Below are positions 30,583 through 38,756 of a stretch of DNA of 38,756 bases, one piece after another. The number at the start of each line of letters is the position of its first letter. The stretch's first letter is position 1. The position numbers and the translations under genes were made by a program. Source of the DNA: an uncultured bacterium (GTDB lineage: Bacteria > Cyanobacteriota > Vampirovibrionia > Gastranaerophilales > Gastranaerophilaceae); assembly GCA_900553895.1 (NCBI GenBank), contig USFB01000015.1, positions 1 through 38,756 on the forward strand, in the 5' to 3' direction. Under the pieces are notes generated by a model. That model did no database searches and had not been told where the DNA came from. It saw only the letters and a list, made by a program, of their open reading frames with translations.

Positions 30583-31359
30583 ATGAAAAAATTACTTAGT
30601 ATATTTTTAATGCTGATTTTTACATTTCCTGCTTTTGCCGCAACTTTCCAAGGCGGAGTTGCAGAACAAGGTACTGCAAATTCAAGCAGAATTATTGATA
30701 AACAAACGGGTCAAGGTATTGGCGGAGCTAATATCCATTTACCAAAGCAAAATTATTCAACGAGAACCGACCAGGAGGGTTATTTTGAGCTTGATACACA
30801 AATCAATGGTCCAAGTATCATGTCTGTTCAAAAAGAAAACTACAAGCCGTTTACAATGACCATAAACGATAAAACTCTGAATACACCGATTGTTGTCGGG
30901 ATTGAAAAATCTAATGCGTCAGGTCAGGCAATTGATACAAACATGTACCACTTAGGGGACAACAATTTTTCAGAACTTTCTGCTAACGCAGGAGAATTTA
31001 ACATGCAATCAATCGGACCTTTCTATACCAAGAGATTTACACTCCGAAATATAAATTTAGCAAAACCGGTTTATTTAGTAATCGGTTCTATTATAGGTAT
31101 TGATACCGCCATGGCACGTTCTTTGGGGCAAAATCGTATTCCAAACGCATTTGCTTCTCCCCCGGAAGTTTATTTTAACGGAAATAAAATATCTGAAATT
31201 CAGTTAAACGGTGACGGGCAAAGAATTAAACTTCCACAAAATCTTATACGTAAAAGTCAAGTGAACGAAATCACAATAAAAACGGGTAGAAATCTTATGC
31301 AGACAGCATATATTGATTATGATGATATTGAGTTTATGAATTTGATTATTGAAAATTAA
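30583..31359 (+). CDS. Secreted protein with carboxypeptidase-regulatory-like domain
   Basis: 258-aa exported protein. The signal peptide MKKLLSIFLMLIFTFPAFA is cleaved after AFA. Residues about 34-105 form a CarboxypepD_reg/Ig-like beta domain: SSRIIDKQTGQGIGGANIHL, STRTDQEGYFELDT, KENYKPFTM. The remaining part (110-258) is beta-rich without a recognised domain and ends EITIKTGRNLMQTAYIDYDD, a jelly-roll-like pattern. No lipobox and no C-terminal anchor. A role in the envelope or in glycan/protein binding is likely but unproven. There is no strong Shine-Dalgarno (AAGAAAAATAATAAAACT before the ATG). A strong terminator follows. Confidence 0.78.
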   Translation: MKKLLSIFLMLIFTFPAFAATFQGGVAEQGTANSSRIIDKQTGQGIGGANIHLPKQNYSTRTDQEGYFELDTQINGPSIMSVQKENYKPFTMTINDKTLNTPIVVGIEKSNASGQAIDTNMYHLGDNNFSELSANAGEFNMQSIGPFYTKRFTLRNINLAKPVYLVIGSIIGIDTAMARSLGQNRIPNAFASPPEVYFNGNKISEIQLNGDGQRIKLPQNLIRKSQVNEITIKTGRNLMQTAYIDYDDIEFMNLIIEN

Positions 31360-31365
31360 GTATAC

Positions 31366-31398
31366 AAAAAGGCGGAGCGCGTCGCACTCCGCCTTTTT
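31366..31398. terminator. Strong bidirectional intrinsic terminator
   Basis: AAAAAGGCGGAG / CTCCGCCTTTTT perfect 12-bp stem between the convergent secreted-protein and Hsp20 genes. Confidence 0.93.
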
Positions 31399-31407
31399 CA
31401 TCCTAAA

Positions 31408-31869
31408 TTAATGAACTGTTAATTTCTTAATATTACCCTTTTCGGCAGCAAGCTTAGGAGCTTCAATTTCCAAAATACCATGTTCCAATTTAGCAGAAGT
31501 TTTTTCTACATCAATTTCTTGAGGGAAGTATACAGTTCTTGAAAATTCACCATATCTGAATTCAGATTTTCTGAAACCTTTTGTATCCTCTTTCTTTTCT
31601 TCTTCTTTCTTTGCATTAATTGTAATATGGTTTTTATCAATGTCTATATCCAAGTCTTCTTTCTTAACACCCGGAAGTTCTGCTCTTACGCTATATTCTT
31701 TTTCCTTTTCATGCAATTCAACAGGCATTGCAAACTTTTCGGCTTCTTCTGCTTCATTATAAATATACTCAGGGAAGAAACTATCAAAGTTTCTATTTAA
31801 TATTGAACTAATTTCGTCATTAACTGATTTAATAAATCCATCAGGTGATTTTTTAATTAAGAATTTCAT
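31408..31869 (-). CDS. Hsp20/alpha-crystallin small heat-shock protein
   Basis: 153-aa ATP-independent holdase chaperone. I start it at the ATG at 31869 because AAAGGAG lies 7 nt upstream; earlier in-frame ATGs lie on or before the ribosome-binding site. A variable N-terminal arm (1-50) is followed by the alpha-crystallin domain at about 53-145: EYSVRAELPGVKKEDLDIDI, HITINAKKEE, RSEFRYGEFSRTVYFPQEID-like strand (FSRTVYFP) and the signature AKLEHGILEIEAPK. It ends IKKLTVH, with a rudimentary I-x-(I/V) tail. No CIRCE-type inverted repeat was found upstream. Confidence 0.93.
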   Translation of the reverse strand: MKFLIKKSPDGFIKSVNDEISSILNRNFDSFFPEYIYNEAEEAEKFAMPVELHEKEKEYSVRAELPGVKKEDLDIDIDKNHITINAKKEEEKKEDTKGFRKSEFRYGEFSRTVYFPQEIDVEKTSAKLEHGILEIEAPKLAAEKGNIKKLTVH

Positions 31870-32012
31870 AATCATTCTCCTTTCATATTTATGACCTATT
31901 ACTTTCAACACTTATATTATCACTCTGTTATTCTAAAAAACGTGTTTTTTTAACCAAAAATTAACAATTCCTATAAATTAACACAACTATTAATTTTACA
32001 AGAATTTTGATG

Positions 32013-32018
32013 TATAAT
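32013..32018 (+). promoter_or_regulatory. -10 box (TATAAT) of the PHP gene
   Basis: A perfect TATAAT preceded by TG ends 7 nt before the ATG at 32026, so the mRNA is probably leaderless. The -35 is weak (TTAATT at 31990-31995). Confidence 0.55.
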
Positions 32019-32025
32019 TCCTAGT

Positions 32026-32859
32026 ATGAAAGCCGATTTACACGTACATAGCAATAATTCTGACGGAAGTGATACCGTTCAAGAACTTTTAAAAAACCTT
32101 AAAAAAAACGGTGTTGATATTTTTGCACTGACTGACCATGATACGGTTGAAGGCTGCAAGGAAATGGAAAAACTTGCGCCAAAAGATATCACCTTCATAA
32201 AAGGTGTTGAACTGACTTGTCTTTGCGGTGATATAAAGTGTCACATCTTAGGCTACGGTGTTGACATCAATAATCCTGATTTACTTGCGCTAATTGAAAA
32301 AGGAAAACTCCTAAGACGTCAAAAATTAGAAACAAGAATTCAATATTTAAAAGATGTTTTTAATATCGAATTAACAGAAGACGAAAAAAATTGGCTTTAT
32401 TCAAGAAAAAGTGTTGTAAAAACTCATCTTGCGAACATCCTGGTAAACAGAGGACTTGCAAGTGACAATGTTTCTGCAATGAAAAAATATTTAGACAATA
32501 TTAAAACAGGCAACACCCGTTTCGACGGAGAAGAAGCAATCGAAACCATAAAAAAAGCAGGTGGAATCGTCGTTTGGGCGCATCCTATCGGAGGAGAAGG
32601 CGAAAGGCATTTAACCTTAGAAGAATTTTTACCAAAATTAGAAAAAATGAAAACCTTTGGTATTCAAGGTTTAGAATGTTATTATTCAAGATATAATTTT
32701 GATGAAATTGAATTTTTAATAAAATGTGCAGAAAATAATAATTTGCTAATAACAGGCGGAAGCGATTATCATGGCACAAATAAAAATATACCAATTTTGA
32801 GATTAAACACTTCTAATACACCAATTGATTCTTCAAAATTAACTATACTAAAAATGTAA
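32026..32859 (+). CDS. PHP-domain phosphoesterase (RNase AM / nucleoside 3',5'-bisphosphate phosphatase type)
   Basis: 277-aa metal-dependent phosphoesterase. PHP motifs in order: I, DLHVHSNNSDGS (6-17), with the D-x-H-x-H-x-x-x-S-D-G-S layout of the TrpH/YciV branch; II, ALTDHDTVEG; III, KGVELTC; then HILGYG, VVWAHPIG and the final GGSDYHG. These His/Asp/Glu residues make the trinuclear metal site. The family members studied degrade short RNA or pAp. The length is normal and the insert between motifs III and IV is helical as usual. No Shine-Dalgarno; see the -10 at 32013. Confidence 0.88.
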   Translation: MKADLHVHSNNSDGSDTVQELLKNLKKNGVDIFALTDHDTVEGCKEMEKLAPKDITFIKGVELTCLCGDIKCHILGYGVDINNPDLLALIEKGKLLRRQKLETRIQYLKDVFNIELTEDEKNWLYSRKSVVKTHLANILVNRGLASDNVSAMKKYLDNIKTGNTRFDGEEAIETIKKAGGIVVWAHPIGGEGERHLTLEEFLPKLEKMKTFGIQGLECYYSRYNFDEIEFLIKCAENNNLLITGGSDYHGTNKNIPILRLNTSNTPIDSSKLTILKM

Positions 32860-32910
32860 AAAAATATTAAAATAAAGCAATTTTTTTATTCTTGATAACT
32901 TTATCGATAT

Positions 32911-33618
32911 ATGAAATTAATATGTACAAACATTCCTAAAAACGAACTTATCCAAAAGTCATACAATACATTCTACAAAAATTGTTTAGACGGAAATGCT
33001 TCTGTTGCCCAAATAAGACACGAATTCCATTGTGTACAAAAAATGTACGTAAAAAATGGACAAGTCCAAGACTTTTTTGATAAAACGTCTACACTTTGTG
33101 ACAAAGTCGAACAAAATGGGAATAAAAGTTTAGGTACATTACTTGTCAATGAATTAAGCAAATTATGCGAAATGTTTAAAATAAAAGGAACGCCTGAAGA
33201 TGTTCTATATAGAGCAATTGCTAACAGTCGAAGAAATCATGACGGTTTACATGAGCTAGCCAGAATTATAAATTTAGAACATATATATAAATACTCCAAC
33301 AATCGAAAAGATATATTTAAAGTTTTACGTATGAAAAAGGACTGTTGCAAAAGAATTTTAGCCGATTACAATACTAATGCACAAAATTTCTTAAGCATAA
33401 GAAAAGCACCTACAACAGAAAGACAGGTAAAAATTCAATTAGCATATACTTACTCTAGCTTAGCCGAAATGCTTGCCAATAGACATCCTGATGATGCAAT
33501 CGCACTTTTTGAAAGAGCCGAAAAAATTAATCGAGAACTCGGACGTTCTAAAGCCGCAGACTATGCAAACTTTTGCATAAAAGATATTAAAAACGGCCGA
33601 TTTTGGAATGCAAGATAG
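32911..33618 (+). CDS. Helical protein of unknown function
   Basis: 235-aa protein, nearly all alpha-helical and basic. The C-terminal third has a TPR-like pair (LAYTYSSLAEMLANRHPDDA, IALFERAEKINRELGRSKAA). The N-terminus MKLICTNIPKNELIQKSYN resembles only loosely the shared N-terminal pattern of the accessory proteins here. Several Cys (C5, C21 and the CC of MKKDCCKR). No signal peptide. I recognise no family. A strong terminator follows it. There is no Shine-Dalgarno before the ATG. Confidence 0.65.
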   Translation: MKLICTNIPKNELIQKSYNTFYKNCLDGNASVAQIRHEFHCVQKMYVKNGQVQDFFDKTSTLCDKVEQNGNKSLGTLLVNELSKLCEMFKIKGTPEDVLYRAIANSRRNHDGLHELARIINLEHIYKYSNNRKDIFKVLRMKKDCCKRILADYNTNAQNFLSIRKAPTTERQVKIQLAYTYSSLAEMLANRHPDDAIALFERAEKINRELGRSKAADYANFCIKDIKNGRFWNAR

Positions 33619-33665
33619 TCTTGAAAGTATACTAAAGTCTACCAGACCATTCTAGTACGTTTAAT

Positions 33666-33695
33666 AAAAAATGCGCTCAATTGGGCGCATTTTTT
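33666..33695. terminator. Bidirectional intrinsic terminator
   Basis: AAAAAATGCGC / GCGCATTTTTT perfect 11-bp arms with an 8-nt loop, between the convergent helical-protein and AsmA-like genes. It ends 2 nt before the AsmA-like stop. Confidence 0.9.
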
Positions 33696-33697
33696 AT

Positions 33698-36600
33698 TTA
33701 TTCTTCATCCTTATCAAACAAATGTCTTACTTTGTATTTGAGCGTTTGTTTTTCGGCTTCCAAAGCTTCATGTTCTTGAACGGCTTGTTCAATTGTTTCA
33801 GCCTCACTACCTTCAACAGGTTCAGGAATTGAATTTACATAATCAACCGCATCCTGATATTGAGTTTCAGTTGCAAGCCATTTGAACGATTTAATAAGTG
33901 TTAATGGTTTTGCAGCGTCACCTCTAACTACGAGTTGGAATTTAGTAGCCGAATTATCTACGTATTTATTAGAGAAGCTTGGAATAATTGCCATCTCATC
34001 TTCCGGAACCATTTCACAGAAAATAGAGAAAGCTTTAGCAGTTACTACATTCAAGCTTGCAGCACTGTTAATCAAGTTAGCAGGGTTGATTGCACCTATT
34101 GGACCAAGCAAATTTGAAACAAGTGATGCCATTCTTGCACGAACTTTCATGTCAGCATAGTTTCTTAAAATATCAAAATCACCAAAAATATGTAAACTTA
34201 AAATATTGCCTAATGATGTAATTGGTTCAATATGACAAATGCCATTGTTAAAACTCAATTTTCCGTTTAATTCAGAAAAATGAGTTGTATCAATCGTTGT
34301 AAGTCCGCTAATTACACCACCTAAGGCTGTTTGGAAGAACTGAGATTCGCGGATGTTCTCAGCAATAATCAAGTTTTCCAATTTTCCGAATGGGCCGAAT
34401 TGACCGTCTTTAACTGAAAAATCAACATTTCCTTTTAAGCTTTTCATTTGTTCTTCGTAAGTTGCACCTTTTAAAGAAATATCAGTGCTGAAGCTTGCAG
34501 TACCTGAAAGTGTGCCTTTCATATTTGCACCGTCTAATAAAGCTTGTTCAACATCAATCCCCTGACCGTTTACACGAATGTTCAAAAGTGTTGTAATCAA
34601 GTTCATTGATATATTACCGTTTACACGACCTTTGAACACATTTGTTCTCAAGTTTCTCAAATAGAAAATGTTTCTGTCAAGAGAAATTCTGCCTGTCGTG
34701 TTTCTAACATCAATGTTGCCTGAAATTATTCTTGCAAAGTTAATAGAACCGTTTCTTACTATAACAGGAATATCTGCGCTTACGTTTGAAGCAGATGAAG
34801 CTGAACCACTGCTTTGTGGAACATATTTCATAGCCTTATCACTAACGTTCATTAATTTGTCAACGTTCATATATCTTGAATTAACGTCAAGGTTAAGAAT
34901 ATTCAAAACGTTTGAAGGAAGCAGACTAACCGTTCCTTTTGCTTGAATATCGGAGCCGTTTAAAAGTAAATCTTGTACATCAAAATCGGCTTCTTGTCCT
35001 TTGAATTTCAAACCTGCGTTTCTCAAAGTCAACATCAATTCAGGAATTGAAAGATTTGTTAGCGTAAATCCGCCTCTTAGTCTTGGGTTTGAGGTTTCAC
35101 CAAATATAAATGCTCTACCTTTGATGTCAAAATTAGATTGAGGGAATACATGAATTTTACCGTTCAAAGCTTTTGGCATAGTGATTTTTAGAAGATTTAT
35201 TCTATCTCCTGCAATCGTACCGTCTACGCCTAAAACTTCGTTTAAATGAACAACTTCATTGCCTTCTTCATCCACTGTTACATTTCTTGTAAACAAACCT
35301 GTTTTCTTGATTTTAATTCTATTAGGTTTAAAATCAACAACCGTTTGCAATGAAGTGTTTGCACCGCTAACGTTTGAAAAATCCACAGGTGTAATAAAGT
35401 TTGTTTTGTCGGCTAAAGCTTGAGCAAAAAGAGTTTGCTTATGTTTATCACCGTCAAACGTTACTTTAACGGGTATTGTACCGCTTGAGTGAATATATGG
35501 TTTGAATTCGCGTCCGATAAGTTTAATTAAATCATCGGTATGAATGTTGCCATAAGTCGTAAAACTCAATGATTTTAATTTGTTATAATCAATTACACTA
35601 CCTGCATAATTCAATGTTGATTTGTCGTTGAACAAAATTTTATTATCGCCAATAGTTATATTATTGTTTGCCAATTCCAAGTTGAATTTCGGAACAGCAA
35701 TTCTTGATTTTGTTTGAGGAAGTGATAGAACAAAATTGCTGTTGTTAATTTTTCCTGTTAAAGCTTTGCCTTGTAAGAAAAACTCACCATTCAAGTTGTT
35801 GTTTGTAACAACCATGTTTTTGTCTAAAATATTCAAGTTTGCAAGAACGAATTTAGCGGCTGCAACAGCTTTCTTTAATTCACCTTTCAAACCTAAATCG
35901 AAAGACGCGTCGCCTGATTTAAAATTGTATGCGTTTCTGATTTCTCTTGGCGCAAATGCGTTAAATAAAACAGGCAAAGGTATTTTCTTCGCGCTTACAT
36001 TAATATCGGCAACTGATTTTTTGTCTATTTTACCGTCAATCGTAATTGGTTGATTACCGACTAAAAGGCTTGAATTTCTAATATCTAACACATTATCGTC
36101 AAGTTTAACGTTAACGTTAGCCTTAGAAATTACATTACCGATTTTACGAACACTTAAACCGCCGTCTTTAACCAAAATTGAACCTGTTGAAGTCAATTTT
36201 TTGAAGTTGGTTTTGATGTAGCAATCAGCTTGCAATGCACCTGTTGCTTTAACTTGAGCCAATTCATTATAAATATGTAATGAATCCATAAACGCTTTTG
36301 ATAAAATAATCAAGTCGTTAAACTTGATATCAGCAGTTTTAATACTCATATCCATTTTTGGATGGTGACCGTAGTTTAATTTACCCAAAAGTTGGATATT
36401 CTGATTTTGCGCTGCATAGATATTTGTATCCAAATCTACATTTGAACCGAAAGTTTTTACTCTCAAGTAGCTTTCAGGCAATTTTAGGTTCCCGACTTTT
36501 AAACTGATATTATTAATATCAAAATGACCGTAAGAAGTTAAATTGTCATTATGATTTCTTATGCGCAATTTTGTATCAAGATTTGCTTTTAAATCATAAT

Positions 36601-37387
36601 TTCTGTACATAGTTACAGGGTTTACGAATGGAATTTCAATTCTTTCAGCCGGATCGTCTTCTGAATCAAGAGAAGGTTCAACAGGCGGTAAAAATGTATT
36701 TATATCAATATTTGCAGTAATATTTTTGTTTTCATCACTAAACACTTCTGCGTAAGTTTTAACTTTCGCGCTTTTGCCGTTAAAATAACCTAAAACCAGT
36801 TGTTCACCTTTTAAATCCAAATAGTGCTTAGATTTTAGGTCATTTACAAGAACTCGGTAGTTATTAAGTTTAACAGCAGGAATTTTGATTCTTATCCAAG
36901 CAGGGTCGAATTTGAAACCTTCAGCTTCTGCTTGAACGGTTTGTCTGCCTTCTTCAAGCTTTTGTTCTTTTCCTGAATTCAACAAATCTTCAACAAGTTT
37001 AACAACTTTGAAGTTCTCGTCATTTATGATTTCTAAATTTACAAACGGTTTTTCGACTTCAAGGCAAGAAACTTTTACTGTCAGCAATAAAAGACTTGGA
37101 AGTGAAATTCTTGTTTTAATCTTATCTGCTGAAAATAAAACAGAATCATCAGGAAGTTTTACTGATATGTTTTCAGCTTTTATACCAGCTCCGAGAAGTG
37201 GAGTAGTTACAATTTTAATATTTTCAAAGTTTACGTTAAGTTTTGCTTGCTCTTTTGCAAGTTTTTGAATTTCAGGAGTGTACTGATTTAAATCTATTGC
37301 ATTTGGCAGTACAAAAAGAAATCCAGCATAGGCTAAAACAATTGCACCAAGAATAGTAAAACCTGAATATTTAAGAAATGTTTTCAT
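33698..37387 (-). CDS. AsmA-like/DUF3971-type giant envelope protein
   Basis: 1229-aa protein with one N-terminal membrane anchor (FTILGAIVLAYAGFLFVLPN) and a very long periplasmic beta-rich body. AsmA start (IDLNQYTPEIQKLAKEQAKL, VKLPDDSVLFSADKIKTRIS) and AsmA C-terminal type repeats (NMKGTLSGTASFSTDISLKG, SLKGNVDFSVKDGQFGPFGK, FNNGICHIEPITSLGN) are visible, as in the AsmA/YhdP/TamB group of bridge-like lipid-transport proteins. A C-terminal Glu-rich tail ends in FDKDEE. The likely role is phospholipid traffic or outer-membrane homeostasis, implying a diderm envelope; this is family inference. The start at 37387 is supported by AGGGG 8 nt upstream. It lies downstream of recA behind a terminator. 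Confidence 0.83.
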   Translation of the reverse strand: MKTFLKYSGFTILGAIVLAYAGFLFVLPNAIDLNQYTPEIQKLAKEQAKLNVNFENIKIVTTPLLGAGIKAENISVKLPDDSVLFSADKIKTRISLPSLLLLTVKVSCLEVEKPFVNLEIINDENFKVVKLVEDLLNSGKEQKLEEGRQTVQAEAEGFKFDPAWIRIKIPAVKLNNYRVLVNDLKSKHYLDLKGEQLVLGYFNGKSAKVKTYAEVFSDENKNITANIDINTFLPPVEPSLDSEDDPAERIEIPFVNPVTMYRNYDLKANLDTKLRIRNHNDNLTSYGHFDINNISLKVGNLKLPESYLRVKTFGSNVDLDTNIYAAQNQNIQLLGKLNYGHHPKMDMSIKTADIKFNDLIILSKAFMDSLHIYNELAQVKATGALQADCYIKTNFKKLTSTGSILVKDGGLSVRKIGNVISKANVNVKLDDNVLDIRNSSLLVGNQPITIDGKIDKKSVADINVSAKKIPLPVLFNAFAPREIRNAYNFKSGDASFDLGLKGELKKAVAAAKFVLANLNILDKNMVVTNNNLNGEFFLQGKALTGKINNSNFVLSLPQTKSRIAVPKFNLELANNNITIGDNKILFNDKSTLNYAGSVIDYNKLKSLSFTTYGNIHTDDLIKLIGREFKPYIHSSGTIPVKVTFDGDKHKQTLFAQALADKTNFITPVDFSNVSGANTSLQTVVDFKPNRIKIKKTGLFTRNVTVDEEGNEVVHLNEVLGVDGTIAGDRINLLKITMPKALNGKIHVFPQSNFDIKGRAFIFGETSNPRLRGGFTLTNLSIPELMLTLRNAGLKFKGQEADFDVQDLLLNGSDIQAKGTVSLLPSNVLNILNLDVNSRYMNVDKLMNVSDKAMKYVPQSSGSASSASNVSADIPVIVRNGSINFARIISGNIDVRNTTGRISLDRNIFYLRNLRTNVFKGRVNGNISMNLITTLLNIRVNGQGIDVEQALLDGANMKGTLSGTASFSTDISLKGATYEEQMKSLKGNVDFSVKDGQFGPFGKLENLIIAENIRESQFFQTALGGVISGLTTIDTTHFSELNGKLSFNNGICHIEPITSLGNILSLHIFGDFDILRNYADMKVRARMASLVSNLLGPIGAINPANLINSAASLNVVTAKAFSIFCEMVPEDEMAIIPSFSNKYVDNSATKFQLVVRGDAAKPLTLIKSFKWLATETQYQDAVDYVNSIPEPVEGSEAETIEQAVQEHEALEAEKQTLKYKVRHLFDKDEE

Positions 37388-37513
37388 ACACAATTCCCCT
37401 TTTTCTACTAATTAATTATAGAAAAAAGGGACATGTGCGTCAAATATGTTAAACATTATATCTTTATAAAATCAAGAATTGATAAAATTTTGCAATGCTA
37501 AATATAAAAAGAA

Positions 37514-37536
37514 AGTCTTGCAATGTGTGCAAGACT
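37514..37536 (-). terminator. Intrinsic terminator of recA
   Basis: AGTCTTGCA / TGCAAGACT perfect 9-bp stem with a 5-nt loop, followed on the minus strand by TTCTTTTTAT, about 95 nt after the recA stop. Confidence 0.85.
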
Positions 37537-37631
37537 CAAAAATATACATTTACCCCAATAATTTTATACCATAATTAAACATGATTGTCAACCATTTTCT
37601 TAAATCCAATAAAATAGCGACTCTTCACCGA

Positions 37632-38669
37632 TTAACTATTGGCTAACTTTTCTCGAACCAGCGTTTCAACCTGATTTAGGATTTCAGGATTATTTGCTAA
37701 AAATTCTTTAGCTTTATCTCTGCCTTGTCCTAATTTATCATCATTGAAGCTGAACCAAGAACCAGCTTTTTTCACAATATCCAAATCAACAGCAACATCA
37801 AGAATATTGCCAATTTTGCAAATACCTTTACCGAATATAATATCAAACTCAGCTGTTCTAAAAGGAGGAGCAACTTTGTTTTTCAAGATTCTAACTCTTA
37901 CGTGGTTACCTACATCTTCACCATCGCCTTTAATACCTTCAACACGTTTAATTTCAAGACGAACAGAAGCGTAATATTTAAGCGCGTTACCACCTGTTGT
38001 TGTTTCAGGGTTTCCGTACATAACGCCGATTTTCTGACGCAATTGGTTGATGAAAATAACCGTCGTGTTTGTTTTTCCGACAATACTTGTAAGTTTTCTG
38101 AGTGCTTTGGACATCAAACGTGCTTGAAGCCCCATTTGCTTATCTTCCATCGCACCTTCAATTTCTTCTTTCGGAACGAGTGCCGCAACAGAGTCGACAA
38201 CAATAACATCAACTGCGGCAGAGCGAACGAGTTCTTCCGTAATTTCTAACGCTTGTTCTCCCGTGTCAGGTTGAGAAATCAAAAGTTCATCGACGTTAAC
38301 ACCCAAATTTCTTGCATATTCAGGGTCAAGAGCATGCTCAGCATCAATAAATGCGGCAATTCCGCCTTTTTTCTGACATTCTGCAACGATATGTTGAGCC
38401 AAAGTTGTTTTACCGCTGCTTTCAGGTCCGTAAATTTCTATAACTCTGCCTCTCGGAAGTCCGCCTACTCCAAGTGCCATATCAAGCGTCAACGAGCCTG
38501 TCGGAATAACTTCAACGTCAACCGAATTTGCGTCGCCGAGTTTCATAATACTTCCTGTACCGTATTCCTTTTCTATAACACTGAATACAGATTCAAGAGC
38601 CTTTTTCTTTTCCTCTGCGTCAGTCATTTTTACAACTTTAGGTTTACTCTTATCCTTTTCTTTTGCCAT
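37632..38669 (-). CDS. recA: Recombinase RecA
   Basis: 345-aa strand-exchange ATPase and LexA coprotease. Walker A GPESSGKTT at 81-89, the catalytic Glu in FIDAEHALDPEYA, Walker B-like VDVIVVDSVAALVP, loop L1 EGAMEDKQMGLQARLMSKAL, loop L2 with FINQLRQKIGVMYGNPETTTGGNALKY, and the C-terminal domain ending NQVETLVREKLANS. The length is standard. There is a Lys-rich N-terminal extension (KEKDKSKPKVVKM). AAAGGAG lies 8 nt before the ATG, and a near-consensus promoter lies upstream; no LexA-type box was recognised between 38670 and the window end. Confidence 0.98.
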   Translation of the reverse strand: MAKEKDKSKPKVVKMTDAEEKKKALESVFSVIEKEYGTGSIMKLGDANSVDVEVIPTGSLTLDMALGVGGLPRGRVIEIYGPESSGKTTLAQHIVAECQKKGGIAAFIDAEHALDPEYARNLGVNVDELLISQPDTGEQALEITEELVRSAAVDVIVVDSVAALVPKEEIEGAMEDKQMGLQARLMSKALRKLTSIVGKTNTTVIFINQLRQKIGVMYGNPETTTGGNALKYYASVRLEIKRVEGIKGDGEDVGNHVRVRILKNKVAPPFRTAEFDIIFGKGICKIGNILDVAVDLDIVKKAGSWFSFNDDKLGQGRDKAKEFLANNPEILNQVETLVREKLANS

Positions 38670-38710
38670 TTATTTTCTCCTTTAAAGTATCACTTATATT
38701 TTATACGTCA

Positions 38711-38739
38711 ATTATATTACATAAACACTCTTTTTTCAA
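38711..38739 (-). promoter_or_regulatory. recA promoter
   Basis: -35 TTGAAA (38734-38739), 17-nt spacer, perfect -10 TATAAT (38711-38716), 42 nt before the recA ATG. Confidence 0.8.
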
Positions 38740-38756
38740 GCAGTTTTTAACTCAAT

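Noticed and set aside
31870..31990. CIRCE operator for the Hsp20 gene
   Set aside because: GAGTGATAATATAAGTG lacks the matching TTAGCACTC-N9-GAGTGCTAA arms.
38670..38756. LexA/SOS box upstream of recA
   Set aside because: Neither a GAAC-N4-GTTC nor a CTGT-N8-ACAG type site is present in the visible upstream region, although it could lie beyond the window edge.

Overview
The window is AT-rich and gene-dense, and it carries no rRNA, tRNA, CRISPR array, integrase or transposase that I can recognise. The recognisable genes include dnaX (partial), bioD, bioA, hpf, an RdgB-type pyrophosphatase, an Hsp20 and recA. With them are an SLH-domain surface protein, a periplasmic AmiC-type amidase and a giant AsmA-like envelope protein, which together suggest a diderm bacterium with an S-layer-homology type envelope. 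The protein set resembles the non-photosynthetic sister lineage of Cyanobacteria (Vampirovibrionia/Melainabacteria, Gastranaerophilales-like). That placement is an inference from gene content and style, not a computed one.

Layout. 1-5.2 kb: dnaX (minus, running off the left edge), a divergent N-acetylmuramoyl-alanine amidase, and a minus-strand operon (small Asn-rich protein, TPR protein, YkgJ-type Cys-cluster protein) with a clear sigma70-type promoter. 5.3-9 kb: bioD-bioA (the last two enzymes before biotin synthase, without bioF or bioB here), converging with a CoA-disulfide-reductase-like flavoprotein. 9-14 kb: an accessory stretch with an unknown membrane protein, a membrane-anchored AAA+ ATPase preceded by a frameshifted gene with a CTG start, a DUF1653/52-aa gene pair and a TPR-glycosyltransferase. 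14.2-17.1 kb: a matrixin-like secreted protease and the SLH protein. 17.1-19.7 kb: a block flanked by near-identical 88/89-bp direct repeats that holds a three-gene minus-strand operon (including a zincin-like protein with HEIMH) and a small plus-strand gene. 19.9-26.6 kb: an MBL hydrolase, a membrane-anchored glycogen-synthase-like protein, a 740-residue EF-hand protein and a DxD glycosyltransferase. 26.8-33.6 kb: an ArsP_2-type transporter, an XRE regulator, rdgB, GT2, hpf, a Cys-motif protein, a secreted carboxypeptidase-regulatory-like protein, Hsp20, a PHP phosphoesterase and a helical protein. 33.7-38.7 kb: the AsmA-like protein and recA.

Several themes cut across the genes. (1) Unrelated accessory proteins share an N-terminal pattern, roughly M(K/Q/R)(I/V)..(I/V) followed within about 10-40 residues by (I/L/K)(N/T/S)F(K/R/C)(G/S/K); this may be an undescribed sorting or processing signal. 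(2) Intergenic gaps are seeded with a small set of recurring hairpins and a GGAAAAT-rich repeat, some in inverted copies, suggesting MITE-like elements. (3) Several genes have a good -10 box only 6-12 nt upstream of the ATG and no Shine-Dalgarno, suggesting leaderless mRNAs alongside SD-led genes. (4) The direct-repeat-flanked block at 17.1-19.7 kb and the A_AAA_AAG frameshift gene at 11.3-11.7 kb are the strongest candidates for unusual biology.
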